From the NCBI GenBank assembly GCA_038373865.1, contig JAXGGA010004468.1, forward strand, positions 24,109 through 88,108: DNA of 64,000 nucleotides, in the 5' to 3' direction. Below the pieces are notes generated by a model, which was not told the origin of the DNA, made no database searches, and saw only the letters and a list, made by a program, of their open reading frames with translations. This document shows positions 47,967 through 58,339 of this stretch, one piece after another. Position numbers and translations under genes: made by a program. Source of the stretch: Uloborus plumipes (taxonomy: Eukaryota > Arthropoda > Arachnida > Araneae > Uloboridae). The stretch's first letter is position 1. Every line of letters begins with the position of its first letter.

Positions 47967-48018
47967 CGGTCTGTCGGTCGGTCGGTCGGTCGGTCGGTCT
48001 GTCTGTCCCCCCCCCCCC
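47967..48018. repeat. GTCG/GTCT tetranucleotide microsatellite plus poly(C)
   Basis: Runs of gtcg then gtct followed by about 12 C, directly before the 145-bp array. Confidence 0.85.
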
Positions 48019-48600
48019 TAATAACTTTTGAATGAACATTCCGATTTGGACGAACTTTTTTTTGTTGGAAAGATCTCGGCGAGTACAGCTCATTCCCATA
48101 TTTGATTTTTTGATTTGAACAATTTTTGGTTCAACTTTGGCCGTTCAAACAACCGGTCCCGCGATACTAACTTTTGAATGAACAGTCCGATTTGAACAAA
48201 CTTTTTTTTGTTCGAAAGATCTTTTCAAGGATACTTCATTCCCGTATCTACATTTTCGATTTGAACAATTTTTCGTTCAACATTGAACCGTTCAAACAAG
48301 CTGTCACCCCTAATAACTTTTGAGTGAACAGTCCGATTTAAACAAACTTTTTTTTGTTCGAAAGATATCGGCAAGGATACTTCATTACCGTATTTAAATT
48401 TTCAATGTAAACATTTTTTCGTTCAACATTAAACCGTTCAAGCTACCTTTCTCCGCCTAATAACTTTTAAGTTAACCGTCTGAATTGAATAAACTTTTTT
48501 TGTTCGAAAGATCTTGGAGAGACTCATTCCCATACTTCACTTTTCAATTTGAACCATTTTTCGTTCAATGATGAACCATTCAGAAATATTTTTAACATGA
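48019..48600. repeat. Tandem array, about 145-bp unit, four copies
   Basis: Each unit starts taacttttgaatgaac(a)gtccga, then gaacaaactttttttgttcg, aaagatct and ttcattcccgta. Unit starts lie near 48021, 48168, 48312 and 48459. Units are diverged by substitutions. It is noncoding and probably the body of a nonautonomous TE whose ends I could not fix. Confidence 0.8.
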
Positions 48601-49914
48601 GCGCTTACTGGGAAATTTAAATTGAATGTTGATTCTGAACTTAAAGGCGGATATCCTTCAAACTAACTTTGTAAGAAAACGGTTTTGATAAAAAATGTAT
48701 GTTAAGTACTTTTCTGAAAAATCTTCTGTGAGGACTCTGATTCCGACTCCGACTCCGCAAACATGGCGGAAATGCAGGCTCAGAAAAAAAAGACTGACTG
48801 GGCAGACGATTTTTTGTTTATTTATTCATTTTTTTTTTGTTTAATTAATTATTATTATTTTATTTATTTATTTTTTGGAAGACGATATATTTTTTTTTTT
48901 TGATTACAAAAATTGTTCATTCACTAGAGCATTTTATTCTTTATTTATATTTAACAACTGGCAACGGATTAAAAATAAAATTCGAGACATTTTATTAACG
49001 AACGAGGTTTTTTTTCTTCCTTTGATAAAATGTGTTTTGATGTTCTTCGTACTTTTATTTTATTTATTCTTTTTTTTCTTTTGAAAACGATTGTGAAATT
49101 TTTCTACGGAAGAGCTATAACAGTTACATTCTTTAGGAGGTGCGACAAAACTTTATTTACTCGTTTATTTACTTTTTACGTGTCCATTTCATCTGATGAG
49201 AGGGGTATATTTTGCTTTTAGAAATCAGCTTTAAGTGCTATAAAGGTATGTTTGACCTGAATTTTGTGGAAACTGAGGAAAGTCACGTAAAGTTCTGTGA
49301 GGTAGCGCCATCTTGCGCTTTGAATCTGAAAATTACTTGATGTTACCTTGGCGCGCTTGGCATATATTTGAAAATGCATCATCGTTTTAGCTTGACAGTT
49401 TTTCGCCAGTATTTCCGCTTGATTAAGTTTCAGTTTCAAAACACTACGGAATAGCTTTTTAAAAAGTGCCGCGTTTTGGTGTGGGATTATGTTTCAAACA
49501 AAAACTTATGTTTTAATTTTTCATTTTGTTTTTTATTCTGTCTCATTTTTATTCAGAGGTGATTTTTTTTCTTTGATTTAAAGCGCCGCGTTTTATTGTG
49601 GGAATAATTTTTAATAGTAAAAATTATATTTTTGTTATTTTCATACATGAGTGTGAATAGAACAAAAACACATTAATACATAACAATTAGTAATTATTTA
49701 TTTGATGCATTTTATACACAAAAACTTTTAATTATATTTCCTTTCACATTATAACATAAATTCATATTGAAGATTTTCAATTTGCCTCTAGGGAAAAAAG
49801 GGCCCAAATTCTTCAGAGATGGCACTAGGAAATGCCCGACAGGGGGGCAAGCTTGCCCGACAGGGGGGGCACAGGTATAATTTAAAACTTTCGTCACGAA
49901 AACTAAGTTTCTTA
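48601..49914. other. AT-rich noncoding DNA
   Basis: No gene recognised. A short tccgac repeat lies near 48738-48758, and gcccgacagggggggca repeats twice at 49832-49870; a related block lies at 53770-53790. Confidence 0.45.
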
Positions 49915-50545
49915 TAATATGCAGTTAATTTTAATTGAAGGGATGGGGTTCGGGACTCTCCATCGTAAAATTTTTGAAGTTGAAGTAAAAAAATAGCTAT
50001 TATAAGCATATTTGATAACGTTAGAAAAAAAGTTTGGTTTCGGTGACTCTCCTGAGAAAAATTCGAAATTGAGGTTTAAAAATAGCATTTTAAACAAGTT
50101 TGAATGATTGGGGTAGGAGAACTCCCCTGAAAATTTTTCGAAATTTAAACCCCAAAATAAAGAATTTTCAGGAAATTATCGTGGATGACGGAGAATATTG
50201 CTCAGAGAGACTCTCCTCGTGACTTTTTTGAAATTCAAGTCCTAAAAACGCAGAGTTTTATTGCAGATTTCTTAATTGGAGAGGGACCACGTGTGGTGCA
50301 ATTTTTAATCAGAACCTCTTGTTTACAGTTTCTATTTTTGAGAAATAAAGTGGCTTTTATTTTAAAAAAAAAATACAGGGGCATCGCGTGGTTCGGGACT
50401 CTTCCCCGAAATATTCTTAAGATCAACTTCTAAAAACGCAATTATTGGGGGCCTTTGACGACGTAAGGGTTGTGGTACTGAGACTGTCTTTCAGAAATTA
50501 TTCAAAATAGTCCCAAAAACAAAAATTTTATATGCTTTTTAGAAT
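49915..50545. repeat. Highly degenerate tandem repeat, about 80-115 bp period
   Basis: Recurring blocks: ggttcgggactctcc, tcggtgactctcctgag, ggagaactcccctga, gagactctcctcgt and gttcgggactcttccccg. Each is followed by aaa-tttttcgaaatt and caagtcctaaaaacgca-like sequence. A weaker version of the same pattern (ccgggggttcgcccccgg, gcggcctacctccgga) is at 34000-34265. Noncoding; origin unknown. Confidence 0.5.
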
Positions 50546-50658
50546 GTTAAGGAGATCTTAAATCGAAGACTGTTTCAGCAGAACTTATATACAAATACAA
50601 ATACAAATGTGACGACCAGCAACAGGCTCTGGGCCCAACTGGGCTGGTCCTAGTCAAA

Positions 50659-52483
50659 TTATAGATCCCAATGAAGATCAATGGCCCTCTTAAAACTATC
50701 TACTCCCTTGCTCCTTACCGCCTCTTCCGGTAAACTATTCCAAGTTCCCACTACTCTGCTAAAATAGTAATTTTTCCGAATTTCCAGGTTAGCCTGAGAT
50801 TTAAACAGCTTATAACAATGACCCCTTGTCCTGCTTTCCGTGCAAAAATTTAACCCTATAACATCTTTCATTTTGATAAATTTAAACAACTGAATCATGT
50901 CCCCTCTGGTTCTCCTTTGCTCAAGACTATACATATTAAGCATTCTAAGTCTGGAATCATAGTCTAAATTAGAAAGTCCATTCACTAACTTTGTAGCCCT
51001 CCTTTGTACCCTTTCCAATAAATTAATATCTTTCTTAAGATAAGGAGACCAAAACTGAACAGCATACTCTAAATGAGGTCTTACCAAACTTCTATATAAA
51101 GGCAGAAGAACCTTCTTAGATTTGTTTGAAATAGATCTATTTATAAACCCAAGCATCCTATTGGCTTTGTTACTAGCTATGCTGCACTGTTGACTAAACT
51201 TGAAGTCTTGATTTATTAAGACACCTAGATCCATAACATTTTCTGCCTTACTAATGACTGAACCCTGTAAATAATAGCTTGTATGCTTATTCCCATGACC
51301 TAAATGCAGCACTTGACATTTCCCAACATTTACTGCCATGCCCCACTTGTCTGCCCACTTAGTAATATGATCCAAATCCTCTTGCAGCTGATTTACTTGT
51401 TCATCATTTTCTACAACCCCCATAACTTTGACATCATCAGCAAAACAATTCATGTTTCCAGAAACATTTTCATGAATATCATTCATAAAAATAATAAACA
51501 AAAGTGGACCTAAAACTGATCCTTGGGGAACCCCACTTAAAACCTCACTCCATTTAGAATGATTACCCCTTACAACTACTCTTTGTTTCCTTCCTGTCAG
51601 CCAATTCCTAACCCAAACTAAAATTTTACCTCCAATTCCTATATCAGCTAATTTACTGAGTAGTGCAACATGCGGTACCTTATCGAAAGCTTTTTGAAAA
51701 TCAATGTAAACAATATCTACACACTTTTTGTTATCTAAAGCCATGGTGACCTTGTCATAAAAATGTAATAAATTAGTAGCACACGATTTACCTTTCCTGA
51801 AACCATACTGCAAACTAGTCAACAGACTATTATTTTCTAAGAAATCCATAATCTTAATTTTAAATAAAGTTTCAAAAATTTTGCAAACCACTGAAGTAAG
51901 ACTGACAGGTCTATAATTTCCTGCATTACCTCTAGACCCTTTCTTGAAGAGTGGCGTAATGTTAGCCAGTTTCCAGTCCTCTGGCACTGTCCCTGAGTTA
52001 TACGAAGCATTGAAAATTTTTACAATAGTATCTACTAATTCCTCAGCACATTCAACTAGAATTTTTGGGTAAATATTATCTGGTCCCGGAGCTTTAGTTG
52101 TTTTAATTTTTTTCAAATGAAGTAAAACGTCCTCCCTAGAAAAAACAAAATCCTCAAGCTGTAGAGTAGCTTGTGTCTTACTTGTGTCAACTGTTGAGAT
52201 ACAGTTATCGTTAAAAACACTGGAAAAAAAGTCATTTAGAACATTAGCAATATCCCCATCATTCTGAATTAAATTTCCATGCTCATCAACCAGTGGCCCA
52301 ATTTGACTATTTCGAACTTTCCCAGAATTTGCGTAAGCAAAAAACCCCTTTGGGTTCCTGTCAATATTATCTGCAAGCTTTTGTTCCAATTCTCTTTTCT
52401 GAAACCGTACCAAATACTTAAAACTACGCCTAGCCTCACAATACTGTAGCCTATCTGCGCTGTGACCAGTTTCTTTTAACTCG
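50659..52483 (-). pseudogene. LINE ORF2, reverse transcriptase part
   Basis: A 584-codon open frame from 52413 that really extends back to about 52483 (SADRLQYCEARRSFKYLVRF). Counting from its first Met: KAPGPDNIYPK near 107-117, NYRPVSLTS at 166-174, motif A YIDFQKAFD at 236-244, motif B GVPQGSVLGP at 294-303, and motif C FADD at 324-327 (Phe in place of the usual Tyr, common in this group). The C-terminus carries RVVGTWNSLPEEAV. The catalytic Asp residues are all present. The clade call CR1/L2 is from general pattern only; Jockey-superfamily relatives are alternatives. Confidence 0.88.
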
Positions 52484-53490
52484 ACGAAAAGCAGCTTGCT
52501 TACGGTTTAGAGCATCCTTAGTTTCACTAGTGAACCACATGGGCCAAATTTTTGTGTTTACCCCTTTTCTCCTAAAAGGAACATAATCCCCAACTGTTTT
52601 TGCTAGTTTTTCCTTAAACTCAGTCCACTGCAGATTTACCTCGCTATTGTCCAAACCTGATGAAAAAACTGTTTTCAAACTCTGCCTGAGTGCGACAAAA
52701 TCAGTATTTCTGAAATTAGGCACAATCCTAAAATTTTTGTCTTTGTGCATATCAAACTTAATCCCAAACCTAATACTGTTGTGGTCACTATCCCCAATAT
52801 GCTCCCCTACACATAATGCCTGAACAGAACCTTCAACATTGCAGAAAACTAGATCCAAAACAGCATCCTGCCGTGTTCCCTCAGAAACAACTTGATCTAA
52901 AAAACAGTCACCAATTACTTTTAGAAATTCCTCTTCTTTACTATTATTGGGTAAGAATTATTCCAATCAATGCCCGGAAAATTGAAATCCCCCATTATAA
53001 TTACCGGTCCCTTACTCGACATGTCTCTAATAATACGATACATCTCTTCATCTTGACCCTGGCTTAGATTAGGTGGCCTGTAAATGTTACCCAAACGCAA
53101 TTTTTTACCCTTACTGCTCATCAGTTCTAGCCAAACCATGTCAATATCATTAGGTTTGTCATTTATTGCCAATTCATTGCAAGTTAAAGTATCCCTAACA
53201 TAAAACAAAACCCCACCACCTCTTTTACCTGCTCTATCTTGTCTAAACAAATTATACCCAGCAATACACAATAAATCATCATCATTTTTGGTAGCCCATG
53301 TCTCTGTAACTCCAATAATATCCAACTTCTCATCTATAATTATGCTTTTCAATTCTTCCATCTTGTTCCTAATACTGCGAGCATTGGTATAAGGAACCTT
53401 AAGCATGCCCAACTTGCTTTTATTCAACCCCTTGCGATTTCTTGAATCGAAATTGTTAAAATGAACTCTTTTGAATGAACTTACGTTCAT
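52484..53490 (-). pseudogene. LINE ORF2, endonuclease part, two frameshifts
   Basis: Reads TNARSIRNKMEELK, then DIIGVTETWA, GGGVLFYVRD, LGNIYRPPN, IIMGDFNFPGIDW, and, after a one-base shift near 52950, EEEFLKVIGDCFLDQVV and IGDSDHNSI. These are the N, E(T)W, Y.PP, GDFN and SDH motifs of an APE-type endonuclease. A second shift near 52483 separates it from the RT frame. Apart from the shifts the catalytic residues are present, so inactivation looks recent. Confidence 0.85.
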
Positions 53491-53499
53491 TCAAAAGAG
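53466..53499. repeat. Perfect 15-bp hairpin at the LINE 5' end
   Basis: ctcttttgaatgaac, loop ttac, gttcattcaaaagag. It sits exactly where recognisable LINE sequence ends, suggesting a twin-priming or fold-back junction formed during insertion. Confidence 0.75.
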
Positions 53500-53676
53500 A
53501 TACGACGGCAGCAACTCGATGTAGTCCTGGAGGTTCTCGTGTTCGAAATTAGTCTGGAATTGCGTACTTCGTCAAACTAATGAGAATATTTTAAGAAAAG
53601 ATAAAGTTTTTTTCGGTTGAATGATTTTATTGCAGTAATTTTACTGATCTGTCGGAATCAGAAAAGATTTCGGCAC

Positions 53677-54051
53677 TTAGATTTCTGTTGGAAAATTTGA
53701 TCGTCGGAAAAATCTTCCCGACGAATTTAGAAATTTTCCCCGATGGGGGGGGGTGGGGGGGGCAAGACGTTTCCGACAGGGGGGCAAATTGCTATTCTTT
53801 TTCAAGAGCCTATTTGTTTTGGTAGAAATAAAATCAGTAGGTTTGAAGTGCAAGCAGCAAACATAGTTGTATTTAATGTTATCAACAATTGTGCTATTTT
53901 CATTATAAATAAATCTCAGCCACTGTGCTCTTGTTGTCAAATTAGTTGGAAATTCATGGAATGAAAGTCCGTTCCCTTTTTTTTTTCTTGATTTACAAAA
54001 TTCAACACAGCATTTAGACATTCTTTGGTAGGAATAACAACTGCAGTTCAA
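53677..54051 (-). CDS. THAP zinc-finger ORF
   Basis: A 124-codon frame. The likely Met is residue 11 (MSKCCVEFCKSRKKKG), since THAP domains begin this way. C2CH ligands: Cys14/15, Cys19, Cys65 and His68 (VCCLHF). Conserved Phe-x-x-Phe-Pro at 31-35 and Trp44 are present. The C-terminal AVP-type box is not clear (NSNLP at 86-90), and the last 35 residues run through a C-rich tract, so the frame is probably wrong there. THAP domains bind DNA and occur in host regulators and at the N-terminus of P-type and other transposases. With no intact partner domain beside it, a transposon relic or a single host exon are both possible. Confidence 0.65.
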   Translation of the reverse strand: MNCSCYSYQRMSKCCVEFCKSRKKKGNGLSFHEFPTNLTTRAQWLRFIYNENSTIVDNIKYNYVCCLHFKPTDFISTKTNRLLKKNSNLPPCRKRLAPPTPPHRGKFLNSSGRFFRRSNFPTEI

Positions 54052-54596
54052 AATATTATTCTAAGATCCATTGAAATGAATCGAAACTATGAAATTGTTT
54101 TAGTGCCTAGTCATCGATCTAAGTTGGTTTCGAAGGAGTAAAATACTGATGATGTCCTACAAAATGCAAAACACTTATTAAAAAATGTGTCACAACAATG
54201 GCATGAGAAAATCATAACTTTTATGAGTGTAGTCATATATTTAAACTAGAAATCGTGTGAAGAAAGAGATTTGTTCCCATTCCTGATTACAATGGAAAGT
54301 AGGTAAATTTGTAACTGCTTTGTCACAAAAAACTACTTATTTGCCATACGTGGGTGTCATTTTGGGCTACTTTTGCATTATTTTCGGCCTTAAAGTTATC
54401 TTAATACTCATAAAAATTAATAAATTCATGCTATCTCATTATTTATGTTTCACCTATATTCAACTTAATCATGGCAATATTACGTAAGATGGTTATTGAA
54501 AAATTGAAACCATACTTTTCTCTCTAACCCCATTACTTACCCAATTTCTCCCATCCATGGGGTAGTTTGGGTATAGTGAAACTTATATTTGCCATT
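54052..54596. other. AT-rich spacer
   Basis: No gene or repeat recognised. Confidence 0.5.
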
Positions 54597-54598
54597 TA

Positions 54599-55817
54599 CA
54601 CTGAAGTGACAAAAGTCATGGGATACCTCTTAATATCGTGTCGGCCCTCCTTTTGCCCGGCGAAGTGCAACAACTCGACGTGGCATGGACTCAACAAGTC
54701 GTTGGAAGTCTTCTGCAGGAATATTGAGCCATGCTGTCTCGATAGACGTCCATAATTGTGAAAGCGTTGATGGGGCAGGATTTTGGGCACGAACAGACCT
54801 CTCGATGGTGTCCCATAAATGCTCAATGGGATTCACGTCGGGCGATCTAGGTGGCCAAATCATTCGTTGGAATTGTCCAGAATTTTCTTCAAACCAATTG
54901 CGAACAGTTGTGGCCCGGTGACATGGCGCATTGTCATCCATAAAAATCCCATCGTTGTTTGGGTACATGAAGTCCATGAATGGCTGCAAGTGATCTCCAA
55001 GTAGCTGCACATAAGCATTTCCAGTCAATGTTCGGTCCAGTCGCACTAGAGGACCAAGTCCATGCCATGAAAAAACAGCCCACACCATTACGGAGCCACC
55101 ACCAGCTTGAACAGTGCCTTGCTGACAGTTTGGGTCCATGGCTTCGTGGGGTCTGCGCCACACTCGAACCCTACCATCGGCTCTTACCAGCTGAAATCGT
55201 GACTCATCGGACCAGGCCACGGTTTTCCATTCATCTAGGGACCAACCGATATGCTCACGTGCCCACGAGAGTCGCTGCAAGCGATGTCGTTCTGTCAGTA
55301 AAGGCACTCGAGTCGGTCTTCTGCTGGAATAGCCCAAGAAATCCAAATTTCTCCGCACAGTTCTAGCAGACACGTCCATTGTACGTCCCACATTGATTTC
55401 TACGGTGATTTGACGCAGTGTTGCTTGTCTGTTAGAATTTACGACTCTTTGCAGACGTCGCCGGTCTCGATCTTTAAGTGCAGGCGGTCGACCACTGCGC
55501 TGTCCATGGTGGGATGTTATGCCTGAAATTTCATACTCTCGGCACACTCTTGACACAGTGGATCTGGGAATGTTGAACTTCTCTAACGATTTCCGAAATG
55601 GCATGACCCATGCGTCTAGCTCCAACTAACATTCCGCGTTCAAAGTCTGTTAATTCACGTCGTGCGGTCATCATCACGTTAAAACCTCTTCACATGAATA
55701 ACTTGAACAGAAATGAAAGCTCTGTAAAAGCACTGCGCATTTATACCTGTTCTATGCGATGCTACTGCCATCTGAAAATTTGCATATTGCTATCCCATGA
55801 CTTTTGTCACTTCAGTG
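54599..55817 (-). mobile_element. Tc1-type DD36E transposon, near-intact (1,219 bp)
   Basis: Flanked by TA (54597-54598 and 55818-55819). The two ends are 27-bp perfect inverted repeats starting CACTGAAGTGACAAAAGTCA. A single transposase gene fills the element on the minus strand. The 36-residue spacing between the last two catalytic residues matches the DD36E (Incomer) family rather than classical Tc1. The perfect TIRs and one frameshift imply a young insertion. Confidence 0.92.
54630..55674 (-). pseudogene. DD36E transposase with one frameshift
   Basis: The natural start is an ATG at 55674 reading MMTARRELTDFERGMLVGAR into GHAISEIV. One extra base near 55575-55580 shifts the frame, after which FNIPRSTVSRVCREYEISG continues without a stop to the TAA at 54630. 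A later ATG at 55625 begins in the wrong frame for its first 16 residues and is not the start. Counting from that later ATG: first HTH at about 17-36, the GRPR-like linker GRPPAL at 45-50, second HTH at about 70-95, Asp140 (WSDESRF), Asp231 (MDDNAPCH) and Glu268 (SPDVNPIEHLW). D231 to E268 leaves 36 residues. C-terminus RRVVALRRAKGGPTRY. Cut-and-paste transposase; only the one lesion was seen. Confidence 0.9.
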
Positions 55818-55819
55818 TA

Positions 55820-56377
55820 TATGCAAGTGAGTCTCTGATCATGGAATTTATAGAAAGTCATAATGTTAAGCTGGAACAAAAAAAAGAAAAGGAAGTGTAA
55901 TAATAAATTTATTACTGGACGTGAAAGTTCAAAAAAATGGGCCATTTTTATACCCAAATTACCCCGACAGACCCTGTGAAATAAATAAGTTAAGTTAAAT
56001 TACATTTAGTTTAGCTTTTAATATTTAATTGCGACATAATGTAGCAATTTGATATTTGACAACAAATGTGCATTTTGCGCAACATTTTGAAAATGTGTTT
56101 TTAAATAAAATTGCAATTGCAGTTTTTAGAAGGGACTTTTTTTGGCTGCGATCCAAATATTAAAACAACTTTTTCGTCTAGAATTTTGCAATTAATTTTA
56201 CAGCAAGAAAGCGGTTTGGAAATAATTGTTTTTGGAAAGGAATTTTATTTGCTATTTAGGGAGAGTGTTAAGTATGCGCTACTTGACATCGCCTTTATTT
56301 CTGAGGATGCATGTGCAAATAATTCGATTGACTTTTTGATGCAGGTAAGCTTTTTAGCGAGCAGCTTTAGAGGGAAG
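55820..56377. other. Noncoding, possibly Helitron interior
   Basis: An 89-codon frame at 56111-56380 shows no known family. It may belong to the Helitron whose 3' end follows. Confidence 0.4.
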
Positions 56378-56599
56378 TAGTTTGTTGAAACTTTCCTTGG
56401 TACTTTAAAGGCGAGCCGCCTTGGCTGCGAGTAGTTTGTTGAAACTTTCCTCGCTACTTTAAAAGCGAGTCGCCTTGGCGGCGAGTAGGTTGTTTAAACT
56501 TCCTCACTACTTTGAGGGCGAGCCACCTTGGCGGCGAGTAGTTTTCTCAAACTGCCTTCACTACATTAAAGCCCGTGCAACGCCGGGCCACGCAGCTAG
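56378..56599 (+). mobile_element. Helitron 3' terminus with a 63-bp minisatellite
   Basis: Ends GCCCGTGCAACGCCGGGC (a GCCCG/CGGGC hairpin), then cacgcagCTAG at 56599 before a T: a canonical Helitron 3' end. Just inside are four units of about 63 bp (gcgagtagtttgttgaaact, ttcctcgctactttaaa, ggcgagccgccttgg). The 5' TC end was not found, so the element's length is unknown. Confidence 0.8.
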
Positions 56600-58236
56600 T
56601 GATTTCTATGAGGAAAAAAAATGAGTACTTTCCCGACTAGTAAAAGTAAAAATATTGTTAATTTCACTTAGTAGTTATACTGATAATTACACTAGTTAAT
56701 ACTTGAAAAAACAAATATTGGGTCAATCATTGTAATGAAATTACTGCGTTGAATTGATTTGGGTTATTGTAAGGGTTGGCTTTTTGCCGGCAGAAATCGT
56801 TTTCTGCCGACAAAAAAACACTGCTATGACGAAGCTAAGGGCAAACAGCTACAAATTACAGCCGTACAACAGGAGCTGAAGCGGAATTGTAAACAAATGC
56901 TGAAGAGCTCAGTTAGATCATAAAAAGAACGCAGTTTCATTCTTGCTTTTGGAGCATCTGACAGAAATAACAGCTACCAAACTGCTGGCAAACAACCTTA
57001 TCTAAAAGTTGGGTATATCTTCACACTGGGAACAAAACATATTTTACCCTAATCTATTATCTCCACGGTTTTTAAGTTTTGCGGTACCCTGTTTCCGGAC
57101 CTCTCTTTGCTGCCCTAAAATATTTTTAGCTGCAAGTATTTTTAGCTAGAGTGAAGATATACTCAGTTTCTGTATGAGGTAATTTATCTGCAACTCGGCT
57201 ACAGCTATTCCGACTGATGAGCCCAAACAAGGGCAAAACTGCAGCCTTAAAATGCTGTAAAAGAGCTGTTCTTTATTGCTTGCAATTCTGACTTAGCTCT
57301 GTTTGTGAGATGATATTTTACCATCTTAGCTTTGTTGAAGTATAATCTGTCTCGTGCAACAAAACAATATTGTGATGCATTCATTACAAAACAAGAAATT
57401 CCTACTTTAATGCACATTGAAAAGGCATTTTCTATTAACTGAAAACTATTTATTACTTTATTCAGTATGATTTTGTTCATTTTGCTCAGCTTTATTATCT
57501 GCAAAGAATTAATTTATTTTTAGTTGCGGAAATATTTTTTTTTGTTTTTGAGCAATACCTTTTGCATTATATTATTTTATTTTCTCGGAATTTTTATGAC
57601 AAAAATTCTTATAATTTGCTAATTATATATTTTCCGGTGTTTGATAAGAAACATTACACTTTGTTTATGCCATTTTTCTACTGGGTTTATCGATATGAAT
57701 TTATTAGTTTACTTTCTGAAATGTAAATTTATGCTTCAATTTAACATTATATTTGCTGCAATTAGTTTTTAAATTCGTAAACTATGCATGTAGCGACAAA
57801 TGAGCATGCAGCAAAAATCCTTCAAATTTTACCAGAGGCAAAGCGGTAGTGGGTATCGATAGTATGCAATATGTTTTGCATACAGTTGTTTTGAGGAAAC
57901 AAGAAATATTTTTTTTAGTATGCATTGCGCCAAGGGGATTCCCGCAGCAGAAAAATGCGTCTATGATACATGCAATTATTGAGTGAATCATAACAATGTT
58001 TGATCGCCTTAGTTTCTCCACGAAAATAATCATTTACTACAAATTAAAACCAAGTATACCCCCCCCCCCCCCCAAGATCAATGATGCACTCCTCTCCAAA
58101 TACTACAGAGATCCCCAAGAGTACGAGTGCCCTCACCCGAACACCTCCTCCACTGAAAAATTCAATGGCGCAGTCTGCGCCATGACCCTCCCCCTCCACC
58201 TGATTAAATTTGAAGTGAAAGTTTCAAAATGAAAAA
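56600..58236. other. AT-rich noncoding DNA
   Basis: No gene. A hairpin gccggcagaa / ttctgccgac lies near 56788-56813 and a poly(C) run at 58060-58073. Confidence 0.45.
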
Positions 58237-58339
58237 CAGTAGAGCCCGCTTAACGAAATAGCCATTTTGGGACATTGAAAATATATTGTATTAAACGGGA
58301 TATTCTTTTAACCGATATTTTAACAAGCGGACTCGACTG
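58237..58339. mobile_element. Pogo/Tigger-like MITE (103 bp)
   Basis: Ends CAGTAGAGCCCGCTTAACG and ...AACAAGCGGACTCGACTG are inverted. The CAGT.GA..CCGCTTAA pattern and internal ttaaacgggata are typical of pogo-related MITEs. TA is seen on the right flank only. Confidence 0.65.

Larger units (their letters stand above)
50588..53490 (-). mobile_element. CR1/L2-group LINE, 5'-truncated, nearly intact ORF2
   Basis: Minus-strand non-LTR retrotransposon: apurinic-type endonuclease, then reverse transcriptase, then a short 3' UTR (50609-50658) ending in three ACAAAT units seen from the plus strand (50588-50608). ORF1 is absent, so the copy stops near the start of ORF2. A 33-bp 3' fragment of the same family is at 29097-29129. 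Two single-base shifts break ORF2. Confidence 0.9.

Noticed and set aside
51304..51513. Plus-strand frame inside the LINE
   Set aside because: Antisense of the reverse transcriptase.
54685..55366. Plus-strand frames opposite the DD36E transposase
   Set aside because: Antisense shadows of the conserved transposase.
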